Source of the DNA: an uncultured Fretibacterium sp.
Lineage (GTDB): Bacteria; Synergistota; Synergistia; Synergistales; Aminobacteriaceae
NCBI RefSeq assembly: GCF_963548695.1
Contig: NZ_CAUUWA010000059.1
Location: 1 to 13,798 of the forward strand
Direction of reading: 5' to 3'
DNA: 13,798 bases
In this document: one piece after another, positions 1 through 5,695 of the stretch
Position numbering within the stretch: the first letter of the stretch is position 1
How the letters are laid out: every line of letters starts with the position of its first letter
Made by a program: the position numbers and the translations under genes
Notes under the pieces: model-generated
Seen by the model: only the letters and a program-made list of their open reading frames with translations
Database searches by the model: none
Told to the model about the DNA's origin: nothing

Positions 1-41
1 GTTGATTCGAGTTGGGTTTAGGAAAAAGGGGGAAGGGCAGA

Positions 42-695
42 ATGAAAGGCGATCCGTTAAAAGCGACACTCTTGAGCGTGAAGATCATCCCCAACGTCAA
101 TCCGGAGATGGCGGCCTCTCTGGGGCTGCGGCCGGATCAGCGCAGCGTCGGGCTGGTCACGGCGGACAGCGACGACGTGACCTATACGGCCCTGGACGAG
201 GCGACGAAGAAAGCCGACGTGGCGGTGGTGTACGCAAAGTCCTTCTACGCCGGCGCCGCCAACGCCAATACCAAACTGGCGGGGGAGATCATCGGGATCA
301 TCGCGGGGCCGAACCCGGCGGAGATCCGCAGCGGCCTGAACGCCATATCCGATTTTATCGAGAACGAGGCCTGGTTTGTCTCGGCGAACGAGGACAATAC
401 GATACCCTATTACGCGCACTGCATCTCCCGGACCGGCAGCTATCTCTCCAAGGTCGCGGGGGTCCCGGAGGGCGACGCCCTCGCCTACCTCATCGCGCCC
501 CCGCTCGAGGCCATGTACGCGCTCGATGCCGCACTCAAGGCGGCGGACGTGAAGTTGGCGGCCTTCTACGGCCCTCCCTCCGAGACGAACTTCGGCGGAG
601 GGCTGCTGACGGGCTCCCAGTCCGCGTGCAAGGCGGCCTGCGACGCCTTCGCCCAGGCCGTTATCTTCGTGGCGGAAAACCCCGTCCTCTACTGA
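42..695 (+). CDS. eutL: EutL, tandem-BMC-domain trimeric shell protein
   Basis: A shell protein of the ethanolamine microcompartment. The family has two circularly permuted BMC domains per chain, forms pseudohexameric trimers, and has a gated central pore thought to pass larger molecules. The product is 217 residues, close to the usual EutL length of about 219, and I recognise EutL-like sequence throughout, for example SVKIIPNVNPEMAASLGL near the N-terminus and the final ENPVLY. I chose the ATG at 42 because a purine-rich GGGGGAAGGG lies a few bases upstream; an in-frame TTG at 12 would add ten residues with no clear ribosome site. The next shell gene begins 22 bases after the stop, so the two are probably co-transcribed. 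In many Eut operons eutL follows eutB and eutC, which may therefore lie just outside the window; that is inference. Confidence 0.95.
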   Translation: MKGDPLKATLLSVKIIPNVNPEMAASLGLRPDQRSVGLVTADSDDVTYTALDEATKKADVAVVYAKSFYAGAANANTKLAGEIIGIIAGPNPAEIRSGLNAISDFIENEAWFVSANEDNTIPYYAHCISRTGSYLSKVAGVPEGDALAYLIAPPLEAMYALDAALKAADVKLAAFYGPPSETNFGGGLLTGSQSACKAACDAFAQAVIFVAENPVLY

Positions 696-717
696 TGGAA
701 CCGTCTTTAGGGCTCGG

Positions 718-1407
718 ATGACCGTCGTGCGGACCGGTGCGCTGGGGATGATCGAGACGCGGGGCCTGCTGGGGGCCATAGAGGCCGCGGATGCGGCCCT
801 GAAGAGCGCGTCGGTCTCCCTGATCGGCGCCCGAAAGGCAGGGGGTGGATTGATCACGGTCCTTCTCTCCGGCGATGTAGCCGCCGTCCGGTCAGCCCTG
901 GACGCGGCGAGCGCGTCCCTGTCCAAGCTGGGCATCGGGTTCTCGGCGCACGTTATCCCGCGGCTGGATCCCGAGGCATGGAGTCTCACTGAGGATGTGG
1001 GGCTCACCGATGCTGCGGGGCTCGCCCTCCCCCAGGAGCCCGGTGATGCTGCCGGCGCCCCGTTCCGGGAGGACGCGGCGAGGCCGGAGTCCTTCCTGAA
1101 CGGGAAGGGCGAGGTGGACGGGCCGAATGGGGGGAGCCTGGGCGGCACGGCAACCGCGGTCCCCCTGGCCGTTTCCTTGAGGGATGGGCTCAGGCGGATG
1201 ACCGTCGCGGAGCTGCGCCGCCTGGCGCGCGAGGTCTCCCTCGACACCCTGACGCGGCGCCAGATACGGGATGCGAACAAGAAGGAGCTGGTCGCCAGGC
1301 TGGGCACGTTCTTCGAGCGGTCTGGGGAGGAGAACCGGGCGTTGGCCTGGGAGAAGGTAGGAAAACTTTTGCAAAAAAACGGGGTGATGAGGCGTGATGC
1401 CGATTAA
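718..1407 (+). CDS. eutK: BMC-domain shell protein with C-terminal SAP/Rho-N-like tail (EutK-like)
   Basis: Residues 1-92 are a typical single BMC domain (GALGMIETRGLLGAIEAADA at the start, pore-loop region KAGGGLITV), so this is a hexamer-type shell subunit. A Gly/Pro/Ala-rich, charged linker follows (about 95-155). Residues about 161-200 then form a compact basic helical module, MTVAELRRLAREV followed by RRQIRDANKKELVARL, which resembles SAP or Rho N-terminal motifs. A further short helix ends the protein at residue 229. Enteric EutK (about 166 residues) is also a BMC domain plus a small C-terminal domain, reported as winged-helix-like and suspected of binding nucleic acid, so I call this EutK-like although the tail looks different. 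The ribosome site is weak (TAGGG). The 3' end overlaps the eutE start by 11 bases, which suggests translational coupling. BMC assignment is strong; tail function is inferred. Confidence 0.85.
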   Translation: MTVVRTGALGMIETRGLLGAIEAADAALKSASVSLIGARKAGGGLITVLLSGDVAAVRSALDAASASLSKLGIGFSAHVIPRLDPEAWSLTEDVGLTDAAGLALPQEPGDAAGAPFREDAARPESFLNGKGEVDGPNGGSLGGTATAVPLAVSLRDGLRRMTVAELRRLAREVSLDTLTRRQIRDANKKELVARLGTFFERSGEENRALAWEKVGKLLQKNGVMRRDAD

Positions 1408-2869
1408 GGATCGTGATTTGCTCTCCGTTCAGGAGGCGCGGGACCTCGTCGCCGCCGCCAAGGCGGCCCAGAAGGTCCTGGGGGCCATGGGACAGGCCGA
1501 GGTCGACGCCCTCGTCGACGCGGTCGCCCGAGCCGCTGCAGGCAGCGCGGAGAGGCTCGCAAAGATGGCCCACGAGGAGACGGGGTTCGGAAAGTGGCGG
1601 GACAAGACGCTCAAGAACCTTTTCGCGGCCCAAACCGTAACGGAGGCGATGCGCGGGCTGCGGACCGTCGGGATCCTCAGGGAGGACGAGAGGAGAAGGC
1701 TGATCGAGGTGGCCGTCCCCGTGGGGGTGATCGCGGGACTGATCCCCTCCACCAATCCGACGTCGACCGTGATCTTCAAGACGCTGATTGCCCTGAAGGC
1801 GGGAAATGCCATCATATTCTCCCCGCACCCGAACGCCAGGGAATGCATCCAGGAGACGGTGCGTATCCTCTCGGAGGCACTTGCCGCTGCGGGGGCGCCG
1901 AAAGGGCTTGTGAGCTGCATGACCGTCCTGACCCGCGAGGGGACGGCGGAACTGATGCGACACCGGGACGTGGCCCTGATCCTGGCCACGGGCGGTTCGG
2001 AGATGGTACACGCGGCCTACAGCTCCGGGACCCCGGCCATCGGGGTTGGCCCGGGCAATACCCCGGCGTTCATCGAGCGTACCGCGGATGTTCCAACGGC
2101 CGTCCGGCGCATCATCGAGAGCAAGACGTTCGATTACAGCACCATCTGCGCCTCGGAGCAGTCGGTCGTCGCCGATGTCCCCGTGGAGAGGGCGGTGCGG
2201 GAGGAGTTCGTCCGTCAGGGCGGTCGTTTCCTGAACCCCGACGAGGCGGCGAGGGTCGCGTCCGTCATCTTCAACGCAGCCGGAAAAATGAATGCCCGGC
2301 TGGTGGGACGCAGCCCCCAGATGATCGGGGAGGCCGCCGGCGTGGAGGTTGGTCCCGAGGCCCGCGTGCTTCTTGCGGACCAGTCCGGGGTTGGGCGCAA
2401 GTTCCCCTTCTCGCAGGAAAAACTCTGTCCCGTCCTGGCCTTTTATACGGAGGACGGATGGGAGAACGCCTGCGAGCGTTGTCTGGAGCTCCTGAACCAC
2501 GAGGGGGCGGGCCATACCCTGGCCATCCACTCCCGAGACGACCGGGTCGTGCGCGAGTTCGGGCTGAGGAAGCCGGTCTCCCGCATCATCGTCAATGCGG
2601 GGTCCTCCCTCGGCGGGGTGGGCGGCACCACGAGCCTGCTTCCCTCGCTCACCCTGGGATGCGGGGCTGCGGGGCACAACGCGACGTCCGACAACGTCGG
2701 TCCCCTCAACCTGCTGAACGTGCGGCGGGTCGCCTGGGGGCTGAGGGAGATCGGGGAGCTCTATCCGGAATCCCTCTCCCCGCAGGGCACGGGAGCGAAT
2801 GACGCGGGTATGGACGTGCTGGTCGGCCGCATCGTTGACGAACTTGCGGTCCGGCTGGGCCTCAACTGA
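1397..2869 (+). CDS. eutE: EutE, CoA-acylating acetaldehyde dehydrogenase
   Basis: Converts acetaldehyde, CoA and NAD to acetyl-CoA and NADH inside the microcompartment. The protein is 490 residues with the aldehyde dehydrogenase fold: the cofactor-domain segment AGLIPSTNPTSTVIFKT, the nucleotide-binding region ILATGGSEMV, and the catalytic cysteine in TICASEQ (residue 251 from the ATG). A glycine-rich C-terminal stretch (GSSLGGVGGTTS) completes the family pattern. It resembles the non-enteric EutE type found in anaerobes more than E. coli EutE. Unlike enteric EutE, it starts directly on the first catalytic-domain helix (DLLSVQEARDL), with no amphipathic encapsulation peptide and linker. I prefer the ATG at 1397; a GTG directly before it (1394) is also possible. 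The start lies inside the upstream BMC gene. Confidence 0.95.
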   Translation: MPIKDRDLLSVQEARDLVAAAKAAQKVLGAMGQAEVDALVDAVARAAAGSAERLAKMAHEETGFGKWRDKTLKNLFAAQTVTEAMRGLRTVGILREDERRRLIEVAVPVGVIAGLIPSTNPTSTVIFKTLIALKAGNAIIFSPHPNARECIQETVRILSEALAAAGAPKGLVSCMTVLTREGTAELMRHRDVALILATGGSEMVHAAYSSGTPAIGVGPGNTPAFIERTADVPTAVRRIIESKTFDYSTICASEQSVVADVPVERAVREEFVRQGGRFLNPDEAARVASVIFNAAGKMNARLVGRSPQMIGEAAGVEVGPEARVLLADQSGVGRKFPFSQEKLCPVLAFYTEDGWENACERCLELLNHEGAGHTLAIHSRDDRVVREFGLRKPVSRIIVNAGSSLGGVGGTTSLLPSLTLGCGAAGHNATSDNVGPLNLLNVRRVAWGLREIGELYPESLSPQGTGANDAGMDVLVGRIVDELAVRLGLN

Positions 2870-2916
2870 ACATTTAAGGAAGCGCTGTTTTCCGAGATTT
2901 CGAGATAGCGGGATTG

Positions 2917-3212
2917 GGGAGGTAAAGGGGTATGAACAACAACATGCAGGCGTTGGGAATGATCGAGACGAAGGGTCTCGTGGGTTCTATCGAGGCGGCG
3001 GACGCGATGGTCAAGGCGGCGAACGTGAACCTTATCGGAAAGGTGCACGTGGGCGGCGGCCTGGTGACCGTGATGGTGCGGGGCGACGTCGGGGCCGTGA
3101 AGGCGGCTACGGACGCGGGGGCCGCGGCGGCAGGCAAGGTTGGGGAGCTCGTTTCGGTGCACGTGATCCCGCGCCCCCACGGCGAGGTGGAGTTCATCCT
3201 GCCCAGGCTCGA
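2917..3212 (+). repeat. Direct repeat copy 1 (eutM and its ribosome site)
   Basis: This 296-base block is repeated 351 bases downstream at 3268-3563 with only two differences by my reading: 2931 (t) against 3282 (a), between ribosome site and ATG, and 2952 (g) against 3303 (a), a silent change in an alanine codon. The repeat begins in the SD sequence GGGAGGTAAAGGGG and stops a few codons before the end of the first eutM copy. It points to recent duplication or continuing gene conversion. Confidence 0.95.
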
Positions 3213-3219
3213 AGGGTAG
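2932..3219 (+). CDS. eutM: EutM, hexameric BMC-domain shell protein, copy 1
   Basis: The major hexagonal shell tile of the compartment. The 95-residue product is a standard single BMC domain: ALGMIETKGLVGSIEAADAM at the start, the pore-loop region HVGGGLVTVMVRGDVGAV, and the end HVIPRPHGEVEFILPRLEG. Length and sequence fit EutM/PduA-type proteins. A strong SD (GGGAGG) lies about nine bases before the ATG. The gap from eutE is 62 bases, and a second, nearly identical copy follows after 63 bases. This copy stops at the normal family length, so it is the canonical one; the second carries a tail. Confidence 0.96.
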   Translation: MNNNMQALGMIETKGLVGSIEAADAMVKAANVNLIGKVHVGGGLVTVMVRGDVGAVKAATDAGAAAAGKVGELVSVHVIPRPHGEVEFILPRLEG

Positions 3220-3267
3220 CGCGGCCGGGGCTTCGATTTCTGCATTTGATTTCCGTATCGGTTGACC

Positions 3268-3563
3268 GGGAGGTAAAGGGGAATGAACAACAACATGCAG
3301 GCATTGGGAATGATCGAGACGAAGGGTCTCGTGGGTTCTATCGAGGCGGCGGACGCGATGGTCAAGGCGGCGAACGTGAACCTTATCGGAAAGGTGCACG
3401 TGGGCGGCGGCCTGGTGACCGTGATGGTGCGGGGCGACGTCGGGGCCGTGAAGGCGGCTACGGACGCGGGGGCCGCGGCGGCAGGCAAGGTTGGGGAGCT
3501 CGTTTCGGTGCACGTGATCCCGCGCCCCCACGGCGAGGTGGAGTTCATCCTGCCCAGGCTCGA
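3268..3563 (+). repeat. Direct repeat copy 2 (ribosome site and core of second eutM)
   Basis: Second copy of the 296-base block at 2917-3212. Identity ends at 3563, just where copy 1 runs into its stop and this copy reads on into an 18-residue tail. The 55 bases between the two blocks (3213-3267) have no counterpart, so this is a tandem gene duplication with distinct flanks rather than a simple sequence stutter. Confidence 0.95.
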
Positions 3564-3618
3564 GATGGAGGAGAGGGCGGCGGGCGGCTCGGGCAGCTGC
3601 GAGGGAACGTCCGTCTGA
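3283..3618 (+). CDS. eutM: EutM, BMC-domain shell protein, copy 2 with C-terminal extension
   Basis: The first 94 residues are identical to copy 1, so this is also a hexamer-type shell tile. Instead of ending in EG it continues with EMEERAAGGSGSCEGTSV, giving 111 residues. The tail is Gly/Ser-rich and flexible-looking, with one cysteine (residue 106). In BMC hexamers the C-terminus lies at one face, so mixed hexamers could display the tail there; this is inference. The ribosome site is the same as in copy 1 (GGGAGGTAAAGGGG). The stop is followed 37 bases later by the eutJ start. The near-identity of the cores implies that the two proteins can co-assemble, with the tail as the only difference. 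Confidence 0.94.
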   Translation: MNNNMQALGMIETKGLVGSIEAADAMVKAANVNLIGKVHVGGGLVTVMVRGDVGAVKAATDAGAAAAGKVGELVSVHVIPRPHGEVEFILPRLEMEERAAGGSGSCEGTSV

Positions 3619-3620
3619 GT

Positions 3621-3655
3621 GGGCTCGATGATTTCCGTAAGGAGAGGATGAGCCC
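3621..3655 (+). promoter_or_regulatory. Inverted repeat enclosing the eutJ ribosome site
   Basis: GGGCTC (3621-3626) is exactly complementary to GAGCCC (3650-3655), which abuts the eutJ GTG start. The 23-base loop carries the SD-like AAGGAGAGG. Two wobble pairs could extend the stem into the start codon. The stem is visible in the sequence; a role in tuning eutJ translation is only a suggestion. Confidence 0.35.
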
Positions 3656-4486
3656 GTGGGCGCCGGGATATCCGAGGGGGCGGATGCGTTTCTGGAGACC
3701 CTGATGAGGCGCCGTGCATCTCCCGTCCCCGTCGGAGGTGAGGTCCCCCTTCGGGTGGGCCTGGACTTGGGAACGGCCTCCATTGTTCTGGTGGTCCTGG
3801 ATGGAGAGGGCCGCCCACTGACGTGGGAGATGGAGGAGTGCGCCGTCGTCCGGGATGGTCTGGTGGTTGACTTCGCGGGCGCGCGCGTCATCGTGGCCCG
3901 CCTGAAGGAACGCCTGGAGGGGCTTCTGGGCCGCGAGCTCACCCGGACGGCCATCGCGGTGCCCCCGGGGACCGGGACCCGCGACTGCGCGGCCCACGGC
4001 TACGTTGCGGAGGGCGCGGGTCTGGAGGTCGTGTCGGTGCTGGACGAGCCCTCCGCGGCCAACGCCGTGCTCGGCGTCCGGGAGGGGGCCATCGTCGATA
4101 TCGGTGGGGGGACGACGGGGGTGTCCATCCTGAGGGATGGGGCCGTCGTCTCGACCACGGACGAACCCACGGGGGGCACGCACGTCTCCCTCGTCATCGC
4201 GGGAAACCGCGGGATATCCATTGAGGATGCGGAGACGCTCAAGAGGAACCCGGGGGAACAGAAGGGCCTTTTGCCGATCGTCAAGCCCGTACTGCAGAAG
4301 ATGGCCACCATCGTCAGCCGCGCCGTGAGGGGGTATGACGTCGAGGTGCTCTATCTCGTGGGGGGGACCTGCACCCTGGCAGGAATCGAGCGGGTCATCG
4401 AGCAGGAGACGGGTATTCCGTCCTTCGTCCCCCCACATCCGTTCCTCGTCACCCCCGCGGGCATCGCAAGGAGTATGACTCCCTGA
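3656..4486 (+). CDS. eutJ: EutJ, actin/Hsp70-fold ATPase of the Eut locus
   Basis: The 276-residue product has the actin-like ATPase signatures in order: phosphate-1 VGLDLGTASIVLVVLD (Asp37), the DEPSAANA helix, phosphate-2 AIVDIGGGTTGVSIL (Asp148), and the adenosine motif YLVGGTCTLAGIERVI near the C-terminus. Length matches EutJ (about 278 in E. coli). The family is annotated as a chaperonin-like protein of ethanolamine utilisation; its exact client is not well defined. The GTG at 3656 is chosen because AAGGAGAGG lies about eight bases upstream; an ATG at 3648 is out of frame. The gene sits between the shell genes and the eut_hyp/eutN pair and is likely part of the same transcript. Confidence 0.93.
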   Translation: MGAGISEGADAFLETLMRRRASPVPVGGEVPLRVGLDLGTASIVLVVLDGEGRPLTWEMEECAVVRDGLVVDFAGARVIVARLKERLEGLLGRELTRTAIAVPPGTGTRDCAAHGYVAEGAGLEVVSVLDEPSAANAVLGVREGAIVDIGGGTTGVSILRDGAVVSTTDEPTGGTHVSLVIAGNRGISIEDAETLKRNPGEQKGLLPIVKPVLQKMATIVSRAVRGYDVEVLYLVGGTCTLAGIERVIEQETGIPSFVPPHPFLVTPAGIARSMTP

Positions 4487-4550
4487 ACGGAGGGCGGGAG
4501 GGGGTTTTCTGTCTATAGGCGGCGGATTTTTGATTGGGCTGATTGGAGTG

Positions 4551-4569
4551 TGATTCATGCCATGAATCA
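4551..4569 (+). promoter_or_regulatory. Inverted repeat containing the start codon of the eut_hyp gene
   Basis: TGATTCAT (4551-4558) and ATGAATCA (4562-4569) form a perfect 8-base inverted repeat with the 3-base spacer gcc. The right arm begins with the ATG start codon of the downstream gene, so folding in RNA would bury the start codon. Upstream, TGATT occurs at 4531, 4540 and 4551, close to one helical turn apart. The arrangement could be an RNA hairpin or a DNA operator; function is unproven. Confidence 0.4.
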
Positions 4570-5284
4570 GGAACTCTTGATGGATCAGGAACTCTTGATT
4601 GAAAAGGTCACGCAGGAGTTGATGCGGCGCCTCGAGGCCAAGGAAGCCTCGAGGGCGTCCGGCACGGAGAGCTCCGGCCCCGGGAAGGGAAAGCCCTGGC
4701 TGGCTGCCGGGCCGGGGCGGCTCTCCTGCCAATGGCCGGAACTGGAGTATTGGGATAACTTCGACAAGGGGCTCCCCCGCTATTCGAACTACGAGGGAGT
4801 CGTCATACCCTCCCTCCCGTCGAATCAGTTGGTGTTGGCGTCGCTGGGGATGCAGTATGGGATGGAGTCCAACCTGATCGTTGGCGCTCTGCTGGTCGGG
4901 GTCCCCGTCTATGCGTCCGAGCGCGGGCTCGATTGGCTGGACGCCCTGGAGCCCGGTTCCCCCCTGAGGCAGCACTACGAGGAGTGCCGGAGGAAATTGG
5001 AGTCCTTCGGCGTCTCCTTCTTCTCCGAGGAGCCGGCGGCCGCGGCACCGGCTCCGGGGGCATCCCTGGCAGCAGAAGAGGGAAGAGCGGTGAAGGAGAG
5101 CGCGGCGGCGGCCATGGACCTCTCGGACAAGAAGCTGCTCACCGAGATGGACGTGAAGGCGGCCTGCAAGGAGGGCTGTTCGGAGGTGCTCGTCGCGGCC
5201 CGTGCGCTGATCACTCCGCTGGCCCTGGACCACCTGCGCCTGATTGGGGTCCGGGTGACCCGCGTTTCGGGGGCGGGGTCGTGA
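4562..5284 (+). CDS. Conserved ethanolamine-utilisation protein (eut_hyp type)
   Basis: I recognise this as the uncharacterised protein common in non-enteric Eut operons (the TIGR02536-type eut_hyp family); no reaction is known to me. The 240-residue product has three parts. Residues 1-22 form an amphipathic helix (DQELLIEKVTQELMRRLE) like encapsulation peptides. After a low-complexity linker comes a middle domain (about 55-150) with VVIPSLPSNQLVLASLGMQ and ALLVGVPVYA, loosely reminiscent of flavoprotein decarboxylase folds. The C-terminal module (about 190-235, KKLLTEMDVKAA through ALITPLALDHLRLIGV) matches the small domain at the N-termini of EutT and of enteric EutQ. The ATG at 4562 is chosen; GTG 4550 sits one base after the GGAG and is unlikely. 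ATG 4580 is an alternative. The 3' end overlaps eutN by four bases (GTGA). Confidence 0.82.
   Translation: MNQELLMDQELLIEKVTQELMRRLEAKEASRASGTESSGPGKGKPWLAAGPGRLSCQWPELEYWDNFDKGLPRYSNYEGVVIPSLPSNQLVLASLGMQYGMESNLIVGALLVGVPVYASERGLDWLDALEPGSPLRQHYEECRRKLESFGVSFFSEEPAAAAPAPGASLAAEEGRAVKESAAAAMDLSDKKLLTEMDVKAACKEGCSEVLVAARALITPLALDHLRLIGVRVTRVSGAGS
4566..4599 (+). repeat. 18-base tandem duplication in the N-terminal helix codons
   Basis: The 16-base string atcaggaactcttgat occurs at 4566-4581 and again at 4584-4599, a period of 18 bases. It stays in frame and doubles the peptide QELL (NQELLMDQELLIE), lengthening the targeting-like helix by six residues. The duplication looks recent because the two copies are identical at nucleotide level. 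Confidence 0.9.
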
Positions 5285-5562
5285 TCATCGCCAGGGTCAT
5301 CGGGCACGTCTGGGCGACCAAGAAGGACGAGAGCCTGAACGGGATGAAGTTCTTCGTCGTCCACCCCGTCCGAGGCTCCAAGGACGAGACCTTCGTCGCG
5401 GTGGACGCGGCCGGGTCCGGAATTGGAGACAACGTCCTGATCAGCCAGGGCAGCTCCGCCCGCATGCTTTTCGACCAAAAGAATCTGCCGGTGGACGCCG
5501 TGATCGTGGGGATCATCGATACGGTGGAGGTCGACGCCAGCCTGCTGGAGTTCGAACCGTAG
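5281..5562 (+). CDS. eutN: EutN, pentameric BMC vertex protein
   Basis: A 93-residue EutN/CcmL-family protein, which caps the vertices of the polyhedral shell as a pentamer. Visible family features are the N-terminal IIARVIGHVWATKKDESLNG, the central AVDAAGSGIGDNVLISQGSSA containing the conserved G-(I/V)-G-D-x-V core, and the end VIVGIIDTVEV. The start is a GTG at 5281 that overlaps the upstream stop as GTGA, indicating translational coupling to the eut_hyp gene. Low expression by coupling and a GTG start would suit a protein needed only at twelve vertices, though that is inference. The gap after it is 133 bases. Confidence 0.96.
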   Translation: MIIARVIGHVWATKKDESLNGMKFFVVHPVRGSKDETFVAVDAAGSGIGDNVLISQGSSARMLFDQKNLPVDAVIVGIIDTVEVDASLLEFEP

Positions 5563-5622
5563 GACGTCGTCAAGGACTCTGGGACTACCCATCGACAGGC
5601 AGTCCTGGGGTCCCACGAGGTG

Positions 5623-5646
5623 GCTTCAATGACTCAACATTGGGGC
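5623..5646 (+). promoter_or_regulatory. Hexaloop hairpin in the eutH leader
   Basis: GGCTTCAATG and CATTGGGGCT can form nine consecutive pairs (5623-5631 with 5638-5646, two of them G-U) around the six-base loop ACTCAA. It lies 50 bases before eutH. EutV-type ANTAR regulators bind hexaloop hairpins, but their loops need A at position 1 and G at position 4; here position 4 is C. I therefore list it only as a possible RNA structure. Confidence 0.25.
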
Positions 5647-5695
5647 TTCATGGCTTAAATCGGCGTTTCCCTACATCTTTCTGGAGGTAAGCCAT

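Noticed and set aside
12..41. Upstream TTG start for eutL adding ten residues
   Set aside because: The ATG at 42 has a purine-rich ribosome site and gives the normal family length.
1190..2677. Long minus-strand open frame opposite eutE (495 codons)
   Set aside because: It is antisense to a clear aldehyde dehydrogenase, is rich in Arg, Gly and Pro as expected for a shadow in GC-rich DNA, and resembles no family.
2917..3563. Insertion sequence or mobile element as the cause of the eutM repeat
   Set aside because: No transposase, terminal inverted repeats or target-site duplication flank the copies; simple tandem duplication explains them.
3545..5233. Minus-strand open frame of 562 codons opposite eutJ and the eut_hyp gene
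   Set aside because: Both plus-strand genes are recognisable; the antisense frame has shadow-like composition and no motifs.
5573..5615. AGGACT/AGTCCT stem and nearby TGGG-ACTA-CCCA as a terminator after eutN
   Set aside because: The stems are short, the loop is large, and no T-run follows.
5563..5695. EutV/ANTAR dual-hairpin target in the eutH leader
   Set aside because: Only one hexaloop hairpin is clear, its loop is ACTCAA (no G at position 4), and no second matching hairpin or terminator was found.
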